Positions 34,929 through 47,540 of a stretch of 64,000 nt of DNA are shown one piece after another. Position numbers and translations under genes: made by a program. Below the pieces are notes generated by a model. The model saw nothing but the letters and a program-made list of their open reading frames with translations. It had not been told where the DNA came from and searched no databases. The number at the start of each line of letters is the position of its first letter. Position 1 is the stretch's first letter. Origin of the DNA: Plasmopara viticola (Eukaryota > Oomycota > Peronosporomycetes > Peronosporales > Peronosporaceae); NCBI GenBank assembly GCA_001695595.3, contig MBPM02000206.1:1-64000 (forward strand), given 5' to 3'.

Positions 34929-37900
34929 CTTGGCGACTGGATCACGGGCTCGGGCTCGGGCCTGAAGTCAAGGAATGGCATGGAAGAACTTGCGAGCGCA
35001 GCGACGGGCCAAATGGGAGCACCATGCCGGACTCAGCAAGGTTGACTGATTGGTTTGGAGAGGATATGTGGGTTTGAAGGTCCTATTGTGGTTGTCCAAT
35101 TACTATTATTGCAGTTGGGATGTTATAATTATGGGCTGCAGTTTTGATTACTATGCGGTTTCTGAGATTTGTCCCTTGACAAACGTGCGATATGTGTCAG
35201 CAGAAATTCTCAAGAGGTCTCTGTGCCTTCATCCGAATTAAGGCTCATTGAGCAAGAATGTGGTTGCTCGAGACGCAAGAATAGTATTGTCGCGCTTACA
35301 GTTAATGGCATACATATTGCAGAAGCTCTTCACGATCGAGAAGAGTAAGAATTGTGATTAAATACTTTTTTTGAAATGAAGCCAACTGATACAATATAAA
35401 TTATGCGCATTTAATACAAGTTGCCCCTGTCATGTACAAGATAGTCCAAGTGTTGCAACAACCACAACGAAAGTTACATAAGTAACAATTGCCATAACAG
35501 CATGTCCACCAAAGTGGTCAAAACATATTGAGGCTACCTGACGATCCCTCGCAAATCATAGAATACGTGGCTGTGGATTTCCGCACCCAACTAGCACATT
35601 TAAAGCAAGCACATTCTCCGGTCCTATACTAGACACACTTCCGCCAATTACGACATCAAGATCTTACGACGATTTATTAATTTTAGCTGCGTTAATCAAG
35701 GATTCCACCAGCATCATTAATGTACGTTAATTATTTTTTCATTTCAAGGATTTAGATACAACGTGGTAGAAGGCAGATGTTTTAGTATTGCGAAGCTGCA
35801 CGTAAGAATGTACTTGTCACCTATCATAAACCGGCAGCCAACACTTGAAAGCAAACAAGATTGTGGCAGCTGTGAAAAACAAATTATGATTGTGAAAAAC
35901 AAAATAAAGCCTGGTCACTTTGGTGAGAGCAGTCAACAGCTGAGGCAGTCGCAAAGAAACGGCTATTGATTCTGCAAAGTTATGTGATGACGGCAAAATA
36001 GATCAACTCAGTCGTTTGTGCTACGAACAATGTATCAATGATAAAATCTTGATGAAGTCAAGGCGCAGTCGAGTGCACGCCTCCATGAAGGAGTGTCTAA
36101 CCTGAATGCTGACGTCAGCGGGGCATAAAAATGATTACAAGCGATTATTAATGGAGAAAATTGCCGTCTTCGTATCCACCCATTTTGGGTTGCAAGCAGC
36201 TGGAAAACGCACGACGCATGACGTTCGCATGATTATAAAATCCTGGCGAATTTATCCGGTATGGGGGAGAATCTCGCATAGGAGGCTAAACATCGCGTAG
36301 ACGGGCACAAGACTGACAGCCGCCGAGCGTATGCACCTACGTGTGTGTATACTTGAGTTTTGTTGACATACGTTTTCGTGACTGCTAATAATTTGCTGCA
36401 AGTGATGCAAACCAAGATGTTAAGCCTCGAATTTATCATTTTCTCATTTTCTGACTGGCAGAAAGTAATGGAGGTGTGCGTTCCACGATCTCACCTTTAA
36501 TAAATATGGTAAATCCATGCGTATATACTAATTTTGTACAAATCGTGTTCATTGATAGCAAAAGGTGTTTTACTTTTGACTGCAGCATTTGCTGTAGAAA
36601 GATGTGGTGCATGCGTGCATCATGATTTTGCCATTTAAAATTGTTCAGCGCAATTATTTGTTTTAATTATGGATTAATAGCCAAGGACCCGAGTATGAAG
36701 GGCAGTGGGAAAGGTTGTCATTGACGAGAGCAGACGACTGGTGCTCGCGTCCCATAAAGAAGTCTGTCATCTTATCCTTAACAAATATTGCTTCGTTTTC
36801 AGCAAATCGACCTTTACTTTTTTATTTTGTCAAAGCTCATTTGAATTGGTATGAGCAATTCAAATGAGCTTTGACGATACTAAAACCATGTACATCGCCT
36901 ACCTTTTGGTAATGTCAAAGCTTATTTGATTGTCGCCTGAAATTGCGATGGTTTAAATATTTGAAATTGTTACCTCGGAGGGTTGTAGCCTTCGAATTCA
37001 AGGAGCCTTCAAACTATAGGATGAAATTGCATAAACATTGTAGTGTAAAGTTTAATTTCACGTCGTTACTTGCAAACAGAAAAGTATTAGCGCTGTTAGA
37101 GCTGAAAATTCACCAAAAGAAACATTGTTTTTTGACTATCCTTTCATGTGCTTCTAGAACACAAAGCACTCGGGTGCTATCATGGCTGAGTGGCCATTTA
37201 GTCCGGCCTTTTGTGTCAGAGAGCGCAAACACAGGAGTCATCTGATTGGGTGCGATTCGGTGGTAATAGGGACTACCAGCCGCTAAATGGCCAATCGTTA
37301 TTCGCCTAATCAACGCAAAACGGCACGCGTACCTGATCATTCGTATGTAAGGTCGTGCAGTAATTATATACAGATAAGCAGGTTCATCTTTCGCTTTTCT
37401 TCAAAGGTAGTAACTTTAATATTAAACGCTACCACTGCGGCTACTTAAGCTGCGGTGCCCGATCCCTCGAGCATAGCAATTGCACGTGTACGCCGTGACG
37501 CGAATCGGCTGCTTGGCAGTAGGTAGGGCGGTAAAGGCTGGTATCTTTCCTGAGACTTGTAGACGTCAGCAATTCGTAGGGCCAGTGCTAATTGCTCATC
37601 CGACAGGAGCGAGAAAATGGTTCTGTCCATCCCAAAACCTATTGCGGGTGCTAAAATATTCTACCTTCTTGCTTGGACATGGATTGGCTGTAAGTGCTAC
37701 AGGGTCACAGCATCTTGGCGTGCAGAAAGAAATAGTATCCTCCGGTACACTAGCATTCATTGTCGTCGGATCAGGTAGACGCGAACTTCATTAATATAAT
37801 CATGAATCACGAAATTTAAGGAGCTACATTACTGAGACACCGCTCTATGAACACGTCAAGCTGACTGTGTGCATCAGGGGCCCATAAATAGATCCACCGC

Positions 37901-38589
37901 GAAGTAAACTCTTGGAAGTATAGGCTGCGAAGACGGGGGAGGCCGATTAAAGCACTCATCAAGAGACTTACCGCTACAGGCAGTCTGGCTAGGTCCTCGT
38001 CCTACAAGAAATTCAGTGGCAGTGTATATGTGTCCGATGCTACATATAATACATACCTCGTTCACACTTGACAATGGGATTGCGTCCAAAAGCTTTACAC
38101 CCTTTGATAAAACAACGACACATAAACTTTTACTTGAAAAGTCTAAAATCTTGGCGGCGCTTAAGAACTAAGTGGTGGAACGATTTTCTTGAGCGAAATA
38201 AAGCACCATTTTGTAGGATCTTTCCAAATTTACATAACAGACGACGTCGACGCACGGCATCTCATGTGTGGTGTCGTCAAAGGTATAATCGACCGTAAGA
38301 GTAATTCTAAGTGCGCACATGCGGTCGTACAGGGGCTGCTGTTAAGGCGAAAGGTCGAAGATGGTGCGGCTCTACCGGCTTGTTTTCACTGTCAAGGAGA
38401 GCAATATATAGTGTGGAGTGCGGAGTGAACACTATCATGGGAGATAGGAGGCCCTTGCAAAGCGTGAAACATCCGGCTCATCGAGCCCCTTAAAACGGCT
38501 CTACCAAAATTGCCCAAAGTCTGCTGCTATTTGAGACCAAGCTTAGTATGTAAGCTGCGGTATTTTAGCTGTATAGCGGAAGTTACATG
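34929..38589. other. AT-rich gene-poor stretch leading into the inverted-arm element
   Basis: No intact gene. It contains the perfect hairpin at 36829-36875, an 11-bp inverted pair (TGGCCATTTAG at 37191-37201 and its complement at 37283-37293), and coding-like but frame-broken plus-strand sequence at about 38060-38430 that may be an eroded flank of the neighbouring element. Confidence 0.45.
36829..36875. repeat. Perfect 20-bp hairpin with 7-nt loop
   Basis: Positions 36829-36848 read GTCAAAGCTCATTTGAATTG and 36856-36875 are its exact reverse complement, around the loop GTATGAG. A related but diverged copy of the arm (GTCAAAGCTTATTTGATTG) starts near 36915. This is consistent with the termini of a small hairpin or MITE-like element; no coding sequence is involved. 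Confidence 0.85.
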
Positions 38590-38599
38590 GAACACTATG

Positions 38600-41500
38600 A
38601 AGAATCCTTAGCCGAGCTTGGGTAAAAAGAGCAAGAGTTTTTCGCACCGTCGACGGCCTCAACTTTAAGATTTACACTCGGTCGCTCAAGAACCACATCC
38701 CATGTGCTGTTCGTGTGCGTTTCAACTGTCCACATTGTACGCCGGACTTTCCAAAATTCAATCACGATTTTCGCGATCATCCCGAATATGACAGGAAGCT
38801 GACTATTTAATTGCGCTCAGCCATTTAATAGGTTGGATATGGAGTTAGGCGATAGTGAATTTGCTGGATTTCGACGAGTTTTTCGACGGATTCAGAATCG
38901 TTGCAAACTGATTCTACTGGCGTGGGTGAACTGCGGGAAGCCGTTGCCATCCTCAAGTCAATGCAAATCCAGATCAACGATCTGAAGGAGGCCAGTCAGT
39001 TGCAGAATCGTCTTCGTACGCACTCGATCAATGAACTCATTCCCGCCTTGTATCAGCAAACCAGTACAATCGACGAGTTGAACCGCAAGCTGAATTTGTA
39101 CACAAATGACTCGGATAGAGAAACGATCGCATTTACACCTTCAGGATCCAGGAATGTAAATCAAGGTGTGCAATACCAAAATGACGGCATGACCGATTTC
39201 AATATCAAAATATGGCGTCGAGTTTCATCGGAATGATGTTGCTCGGGAACGAGAGATCCAAATGGCTGAAGACGATGTAAAAGCAACATTAAGGTATATA
39301 AAAATTGATGGGATGATGGTATTCGGGAGAATTCAATAGTCAATTGTTCAGCAATCTGAGAGTTGAGTGCGCATTTTATCATCGCGAGAAGAGACGTCGT
39401 ACCCTAATTTTTTACTATCTACAAAGGAAGTTGATGATATTGTAAAAGACTTGATCTGATTTGATCTTGATTTTCCATTTCATTCTCCCATTCCAAACTC
39501 ATAATGTTTCCTTCTGAACTTCTACGTAATTGCCCTAATATAGATGGTGCACATGTAAGTCCAGATATCTCTGAAAAATCAAAACAAAAAGCGGTGGAAA
39601 AGAGCGACGTAGATTTCCTCAAGGAGCGCATCAGATGATTGAAACGCGAGGTACATGGAGCCTGAGTATAGTCACTTGCAGTAAGAGAAGACTTGCGAGC
39701 GGCTGAAGCACGATATTTAACAATGCGCATGATGAACAACATATGTGACAGGGTCGTCATTCAGCTGACAAGGCTATCGTAGCTATCAACAATTTCGATG
39801 AGCGATTGACTGTTCCCTCCAATGTGGAGCTCGAGCATGGCTACGCTATCGTCGTAGAGCGGGTTGACAGGGTAGATTAATTTGTTATGCGTTTTATGGC
39901 TGGTCAACGAAAGAACATCAACAAGGTACTCAGAAGAGTAATCTGAGTAGCATTTTGTGGGAATCTCCTTTTTTATGTATGAATCTACTTAATTTTGATC
40001 TATGCAATCGTTCTGTAGAGCTGTGTAGAGCTGCAACACAGAAGCTCCGTGAAAGGAGAGCTCAAGTATGTACTGCCTTTATCTTCATTTAATCTGTTCG
40101 AAACTAGATCGTCTAGAGCAGTTTAAGACATCTCTGATTGGAGTGGCGGGACAATGGGGTCATCACACACCAAGCGCTTGAAAGCATGACTGACGAGCTG
40201 ATGGTGGATGGGGCTGATATCGAATAATCACGAGCATTTTATCAATCTTGTAGAGCATTTACAAGAATTAGAGAAGGCTCACGCTGTACCGGTACAATTT
40301 ATTTTGATTCCATTTCTATGGAGTAATATGGATAGCAATCATGTTGATGAGATTGAGTTCGATACTGTCGCTCTGGATGAAAAAATAAAAACACCAGAGC
40401 CTGTCATGAAAAGACGCATCCTTCAAAAACATATGCTTGTTATCCCGGTCATTATATCAAGCCAAACTGAACACAAGACATATAAACTATAGGAGTCAAT
40501 TCCATTATCAAGCTACTCAGTGGAAGCAATGTGCTGAAGTGTCTTCACCCTTGAACGTCATTTTAATCAACAAGCGGACTAATGGCGTTTCAACAAACAA
40601 TTATTCCAGTGCCGGGTTAACGATCGTTGTGCGCGTCGATTTACCTTCGCGTTGATATTTGTCACAGCACCCTGATTTATGAACATTCGAACAATGTCTA
40701 CAAAGAATGACTTTACTCAGAGTGAACCGCTTGTCCATTGCCAACGCCTTCTCGGATGTCATGCGGGAATGATAAAACTTCATGTCTTGCAGTGATACTT
40801 GGCTGCCTTCGCGGTGAACTAGATTTTTACGACACGCTGGAGATGCCGTTAAAGGTGCCGTTGGAGAAGCTTGTCGTTTGGCCTCACGTTTTCCGTTGCC
40901 TAGTTGGCTGACATTATACAGGGTTGCTTTGATTGATCACTGCGTTGAATGGCTTGGTTAGTAGGTGCTTAATCGCTTGAATCCGTCTCCTTTTTTATAG
41001 ATAACCAACCAGTTCCACCACCTTCCATGAGCCCGTGATCATCATCTGCATCCTCAGTCACTTCCGTAGCATTAAAAGCATGGATTTGTGTAGTGCTTCT
41101 TTTCGCCTCTCCTTTATCGAGGAATTGTTTAGGACGTCGTTTTGAACGTGAATCTTGCTTCTGATTCTTCTCCAGTGTAGCAATACTTTTAATTCAACTC
41201 CGGAGTTTCCAGTCGTTTGATGCTTTCTTGACATTGTTGATGCTGATTTAAAGCGTTTTAATTTGTTTTTGTTGTCGTTGCTGGTCAATTTGCTGTTGTT
41301 GTTGTTGCAAATCTGAAATTATAAACATCGTCGTTGTCGGTCCGTTGGATTTCCTTGTCTGTCGACAAATGTAGATATGTGGCCAAAGTAATTGTTTTGA
41401 AACGAATTTTGTGTTTTCGATAATGTTTCGGGCATCGTCTTTTTAAGGATATTCTTACAACGACGAGGATAGCTGTGCGTCAATATAGCTTCTCTTGTAC

Positions 41501-41955
41501 CAATACAATCTGGGTTTTTCGTTGTCTCCGTTTGATGCGTGTGCTTCAGCAAGGTTTTCGATAATAAACTTCTTCTCTGACCTCTTCCAACGTCCTGTCC
41601 ACTCATCTCTGGTCTTTCTCACTGAACATCTTCGTCCTCTCTCAAGCACACGTTTGATCGCCGCACGTCTCCGAACGCTTCAAAGCATATCTCCAGCATC
41701 TCTCATCGCACATCTATTACCTCTCTCGCCTCACTCATCGCCTTCCTCCGACCTTGCTCACCTTAGATTTTTTACCACTCTCAACGATCATACATCTCCG
41801 ACCAGTCTCACCACTTATCGCTTAACTCATCTGTACACTCATCACTGGCACTATATTCACCCATTTCTAGACAACTTCGAAATAGACGAGCCGTCACGAC
41901 GGACCGCTTTATAATTAATTCAATTTTGCGAAGCTTTAAGTCACCGAATATTGTA
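38600..41955 (+). repeat. Left arm of the large inverted repeat
   Basis: Four landmarks are shared with the right arm in reverse: KSKSFFA/EQEFF plus HTRSLKN-type coding sequence near 38640; the coiled-coil segment VGELREAVAILKSM at about 38925; the block GATGAGCGATTGACTGTTCC near 39800; and YQATQWKQCAEV at about 40510. Toward the centre comes a CTCAT/CACC-rich simple stretch (41620-41870) and the junction CACGACGGACCG at about 41894. Outer coding patches run on the plus strand. Inner ones (41058-41650), with a CRHCSNVHKSGCC cysteine/histidine patch coded near 40660-40710, run on the minus strand. No family is recognised and stops interrupt every frame. Confidence 0.7.
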
Positions 41956-42749
41956 CTCTAGCGATTCGCGGGTTGTTTCGCAGTGTGTGTTTCACAAAGT
42001 CTGAGTATTGGTGAGTATTGGTGAGCATATCAGTTCCGTATTTACAAAATATGCGTGATTTTCAGCCCTTCCTGCTTCTAGACGCCTATATCCATTATTA
42101 GTTTTTAGTGAGCGTGCGAGTATAGATTGTAAGATGAATCTTATTCGTCTTTAGAAAATCGAGCCGAGGTGAAAATAAAATATCGTAGATATGAGGCTAG
42201 CCACCACTGTTTGGCCGCACTCATAAAATAAAGCCGCTAGAAACAGCGCTACACGGATCGAGTAGGACGACAAAACCAATTCACGCCATTTTAAAACTCA
42301 AGAAGTGATCCACACCCAGAAACGAAAGCGAGAGAAGGCCTACCCATTTGTGTATTTAAAGAACGCGTAAGTATCGCAGCGACGCAGCCAAGCACAATAA
42401 ATCTGCGCAAAACAGGTTGCGTAGCTCAAGGCCAATTACCAAGCTAAACTTTCTTTTTGGGCAAACCCTCGTCTTCGGTCTTACAATTCATATCGTAATG
42501 CTGGAACATTGGTTGAACAGCAACATTCATGAAGTATTGTCTTCGTGTGAGATTTTTTCGGCCAGGTTCAAATAAACATCCATTCTCGTGCTTTTCACGA
42601 CATGCCTTACATAAGTATAGATGCAACCGTGCACAGCTTACTCGACACCGGGAGTACTGAATTTTTCTCCCTGCCTAGGAGTTGCACTGTAAGTATCTAT
42701 AAGATGCATGCGATACATAGCGCTCATTTGAGGCTTCGTAATCTCAGAA

Positions 42750-43980
42750 CCGTCACCTTATATTAGCACCTCGCCAACAAGAAGGAATGTATCATTAAGG
42801 TTGGCTCACAGATCTTCGCGATGCTCAGCGATGAACCCCCGGCTGATATGGATCTACCCTTTTGCTGGGTTGTTTCTTCTTGTAGGCAAGATATGAAGAG
42901 CAACGCCTATGCAAAAACCGTCGTGAACTCCCCAGCGATTATTTTCCGGATCATGATCTTTTGCAGAAATAGTATTTTCGAATGTTATTGGTACGATACC
43001 CTGAATGATTTCGCCATGCTCGCCTGTGTAGTGCGACGATTGATTGCTGTTGTGATTTTTAGTCATAGACAGCAGCCAAAGTTTTTCCCTAAACCGGGCA
43101 GTAAACTTAGCCACGACCCATCCAAGCCAGACAATCAGATTTTGGCACGATTTCGGCAATATTAAGCGGCATGTCCTCGCAAAACAGAGCTTGCTTGTCT
43201 GCGACTTTGCTCGGAACAAATTACTTTTGTTTAAAGCTGCTCAATATGCCGATTTGGCCTGGTGCATAGCAACGCTTTGTCAGTTTAAGCAGCGTGCTTT
43301 TTCCGCTACCGCCCAGCTCTAGGGTGATCACAATGGAATCGAATTGTCGTCGAGGCGCGTCATCAAGCGGCCCTAGCAATATATACAAAATCGATGACCT
43401 CCTGCTCCTCGAGTCGAAAAATACTTATCGAGCAGAAGAGTTGGGGCTGTTACGAAATCAGAACTAATTATCTTGCGGACCTAAATTCCAGCAAGAGCGT
43501 CACTGAGGGCGATAAACTTGGCTTTTCCAAGATTGAAACTCCATTTCTAAAGCCAATATAGTTGTAATTAACCTGCATGAACGGAAACAGAGGGTGTGCT
43601 ACATTTTTAATAAAATGCAACAACTGGACACATTTAGGATAAGCTGCATAGACTTTCCTATAATTAGAATGCAGTTCTTTTTGCATCTGCCCTGCTAAGA
43701 GATCGGGTAATATGCAGCGCGCCATAATCGTTGCGCAGCGCGGGCTGTTATATACAGAATGCAGCGCTTGCGTGGTCTTGCAGCTCTTTGGCAAAGCAGA
43801 AGGCCTCAGCGCCCAGCTCACTAGCCACCTCAGGTGTGATGTTCTGCCGCGCGATATTGTCGTTGCTTAACAGCCTTCCGATAGCTGCGTCCATCTTATC
43901 AGACAGCTCATCAATGTTGTTGGCGCGTTCGATTTGTTTGGCGAATTTTACATTATTGATGCGCTTCAACTTCAACTTCG
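42750..43980 (-). pseudogene. Decayed D5-like SF3 helicase/primase gene of large-DNA-virus type
   Basis: On the minus strand, motifs of the D5/SF3 helicase family occur in the right order but in different frames. They are GFRNGV (43537-43554), EEQEVIDFVY (about 43383-43412), a Walker A motif LGGSGKSTLLKL (GGSGKST at 43293-43313), a following stretch matching the Walker B/sensor region (ADKQALFCEDMP, about 43190), GIVPITFENT (about 43000), and a C-terminal helix block (SIAKICEPTLMIHSFL, about 42780-42850). An upstream open piece (43748-43975) may be the N-terminal part. D5-type enzymes are replicative helicase-primases of nucleocytoplasmic large DNA viruses and relatives. Stops and frame shifts throughout show that it is a fossil. 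A cysteine-rich piece (42444-42626, CKACREKHENGC) may be its tail or a separate gene. Confidence 0.65.
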
Positions 43981-44329
43981 TTACTTCAAGGGTGATTTTC
44001 TCGAGCCGATTCGGTTATCACGTCAGGAGCAGACTTAACCGCCATCACAACGTGCGCTAAAGTGTTCCATTGAGTATTAATGTTGTCAACTTTCAGATTC
44101 GTTTGTATACTCGATTAGCCTCGTTTAGGAACGAAAAGTATTTAGAGTCACCGGCTGATTTTCTTAGAAACCCGATGCGATTTTTGAAAGTAACCTCGGA
44201 CTAAGTCGAGCCAAGCTGCTTGCGAATACAAGCGTTAATTGTATTTTTTTAATGCTTTGATTATTAATGGTCGAAATCGCAAAATCTAGAAGTACCCGGA
44301 TTAACAAGCACCGAACACGCGGCGTATTA

Positions 44330-47300
44330 TATTCGGTGAGTTAAAGCTTCGCGATAATAAATAAATCATGAACCGGTCCGTCGTGACGACTCGGTGTCAA
44401 AGTTTCATTTTGAGTGGTCTAGAGATGAGTGAATATAGTGCCAGTGATGAGTTTAAAGATGAGTTGAGAGATGTGATGTGAGTAGGGTCAAAGGTGTGCC
44501 ATGTGAGAGGTCAGAGATGGGATGTGAGTAAGGTCGGAGATGTATGGTGAGAGAGGGCGGTGTGAGACGTTAGGGTTGTGCGATGAGAGAGGCCAAGGAT
44601 GTGCGATGAGCCATCTAGAGATGAGTGGACAAGACGGTGGGAGAGGTCAGAGAAAAATTCATCGAAAACGATGGCTGAAGCACAGGCGCCAAAAGGAGAA
44701 CAACGGAAAATATGTATTCATCCAGTTTGTGTTGGTACAGAGAAGCTATATTGACGCGCAGCTACCCTCGTCATTGGAAGAAGCTTTATAAAAAAAGACG
44801 ATGCCCGAAACATTATCGAAACACAAAATTTATTTCAAAAATTACTATGGCTACATATCTACAATTTGGCGACAGACAAGGACATCCAACGGACCAAGTT
44901 GAGACCAGCAACAACAACAACAGCAAATTGACCAGCAACGACAACAAAAACAAAATCAAAACACTCTAACCAAGATAAACAATGTCAAGAATGTATTGAA
45001 CGACTGGAACGACTGGAACGACTGGAACAACAACTCCGGAGTTCGAATGAACGTATTGCTGCGCTGGAGAAAAATTGAAATCCAGATATAAGTTCAGAAC
45101 GGCGTCCTAGACAATTCCTCGATAAAGGAGAGGCGAAAAGAAGCTCAACACAAATATGCTTTTAATGCTACGGAAGTGACTGAGGACGCAGATGATGATC
45201 ACGAGCTCATGGAAGGTGGTGAAACTGGTTGGTTATCTATAAAAGAGGAGACGGACTCAAGTGATAAAGCACGTACTGACCGAGCCAATCAGCGTTGTGA
45301 TCAATCAAAGCAATACTGCATAATGTCAGCCAAGTAGTCAGTGGAAAACGTGACGCCAAATGACAAATTGCTCTAACGGCAGCTTTAACGGCATCTCCAG
45401 CGTGTCATAAAAATCTAGTTCAGCGCAAAGGCAGCCAAGTATTACTGCAAGACATGAAGTTTCATCATTCCCGCATGACATCCGAGAAAGCGTTGGCGAT
45501 GGACAAGCGGCTCACGTTGAGTTAAGTTACTCTATGCAGACATTGTTCGAATGTTCATAAATCAGGGTGCTGTGACAAATATCAACGCGAAGGCAAACTG
45601 ATGCGTACAATGATCGTTGTAAACGCGGCACTGATATAGTTGTTGAATCGTCATCAGTCCGCTCGTTGACTAAAATGACGTTTAGAGATGAAAACACTTC
45701 AGCACATTGCTTCCACTGAGTAGCTTGATAATGGCATTGACTCTCATTGTACAAATGTGTTGTGATTAATCTGGATTGATTCAATGATGATAACAAGCAT
45801 ATGTTTATATATGGCCTTGGCGTTCTATAAGCTCCTCCAAAACGACAGGATCGAAGTCAGCCTCGTCGAACATGTTACCCTATATGATGAATTCAAATAA
45901 ATATTACCGGCATATCATGCGCGTAGATATTTTCTCACTTCCTATAAGTACTGTATAAAATCGATATGATGCTCGCGATCGTTCAGTCATAGCCATATCC
46001 GCTATCAGCTCGTCAAGCATGCATTTAATCGCTTGACGCGTGAATACTCCATTGTCTCGCCACTCCGATCGGTAACACTTGAAGCGAATGTCGTGCGTCT
46101 GAGAGATGTCTTGGAGCTGCCCTAGACGATTCAGTAAGAAACAGATTGTATGCAGCAATATGGCTGTACATACTTACCTCTCTTTTTAAGCAGCCTCTGC
46201 GCTGCAGCTCTACAAAAGCGATTGCTCAGATCTATAAAACAAAAACATAAAATGCTTCTAGGTTCACTCCTCGAGCACTAGCAATAAACTGCTTGACAAT
46301 GGATTTACACTGTCAAACCGCTCTACGACGACAGCGTAGCCATGCTCGAGATCCACATTGGAGGGAACAGTCAATCGCTCATCAAAGTTGTTGATCGCTG
46401 CGATAGTCTCATCACGCCTTGTCAGCAAACGACGACCCTGTCACATACGTTGTTTATCGTGCCCAATCTAAGTCATCGTGCTTCAGCCGTTCGCAAGTCT
46501 ACTCTTGCTGCAAGTGTCTCTGCCCAGGCTGCATCTAACTCGCGTTCCAACTGATGATTAGCTGCTTATATGTGCGACATCTGTAAAAAGGCATTTACGT
46601 TTTTTGTTCAGTAAGAAATTTTATGAGTCTGCGACGTTGAATAGATTACAACAGTTAGAGTGAATCACATCAATCTCTTTTACAATCTCATTAACTTTTT
46701 CTCTGGATAGTAATTGATTAGGGTGCGACGTCTCTGCTCGCAAAGACAAGATGCGCACTCAAACTCGTAACACACTTAGACTGCGGTGACAATTGAGTCA
46801 AACAGACTTCCCCATCTCATCTTTGAGTCAGACTTCTTGACAATTTAGATCGTCTTCAGCTATCTGGATCTCTCGTTGCAAAGCAAAGTGATTCCGATGA
46901 AGCTCGATGCTGTCTTTAATATCGGAATCGGCAATGCCGTCATTTTGGTTTTGCACAATTTGTTTGAATTTCTGGATCCAGAAGAAGTGAAATCGACCGT
47001 TTCTTTATCCAAAAATCTTCTTTACAACTCATCTACCTTGCGCTTCAATTCGTTGATTGTATATCCCGATTTAAGGAGGGGCAAGTTTTTTGATCAGATG
47101 CGTCTGAAGACGATTCTGCAACTGATTGGCCTCTTCAGATCGTTGATCTGGGTATGCAATGAATTGATGGTGGCGAAGACTTCACGCAATTCACCCACGC
47201 TAATTAAATAAGCTTGCAAGGATTCTGAATCCGTCGAAAATGAAAGTGAGGACTGACGTTCTGGTCGTTGAATCACAGCAAATTCACCATCACCCATCTC

Positions 47301-47530
47301 CATATCCAACGTGAGGATAGTTGAGTGCAATTTACTAGTCAACTTCTTGTCATATTCGGGATGATCGCGAAAATTGTGATTTAACTTTGTAAAGTCCAGT
47401 TTGCAACGTGGACAGTTGAACCGCACACAAACAGCACATGGGATGAGGTTCTTAAGCGACCGAGTGTGAATCTTAAATTTGAGGCCGTCAACCATGCGAA
47501 AAAACTCTTGCTCTTTATACCCAAGTCGCG
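44330..47530 (-). repeat. Right arm of the large inverted repeat
   Basis: This is the reverse-complement counterpart of 38600-41955. Its minus-strand pieces are clearer: 47094-47495 codes 133 residues with IPCAVCVRFNCPRC and FRDHPEYD, then a coiled coil VGELREVFATINSL. 45904-46158 codes 84 residues with SEWRDNGVFTRQAIKCMLDE. 45527-45796 codes the YQATQWKQCAEV block. At the inner end, plus-strand frames (44540-44970) match the inner minus-strand frames of the left arm (MSGQD.GRGQR, YIDAQLPSSLEEAL). A three-copy 9-bp tandem repeat (GAACGACTG) sits at about 45000. No function is recognised. Confidence 0.7.
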
Positions 47531-47540
47531 GATCGCCTCT

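Larger units (their letters stand above)
38590..47540. mobile_element. About 9-kb element: inverted 3.3-kb arms around a spacer with viral-type helicase remnant
   Basis: The plus strand of 38600-41955 and the minus strand of 47530-44330 align along their length in the same order, with many substitutions and small gaps. The 2.4-kb segment between them is single copy and holds a decayed D5-like helicase gene. Either a linear element with very long terminal inverted repeats integrated here, or two copies of one element inserted head to head. No target-site duplication is obvious, because the outer edges fade near 38590 and 47560-47600. No transposase, integrase or reverse-transcriptase motif was recognised. 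All the coding regions inside are broken, so the element is probably inactive. Confidence 0.65.

Noticed and set aside
37191..37293. 11-bp inverted pair TGGCCATTTAG / CTAAATGGCCA, possible tRNA or MITE
   Set aside because: Only 11 bp match, there are no tRNA A/B box or acceptor features, and the interior does not fold convincingly.
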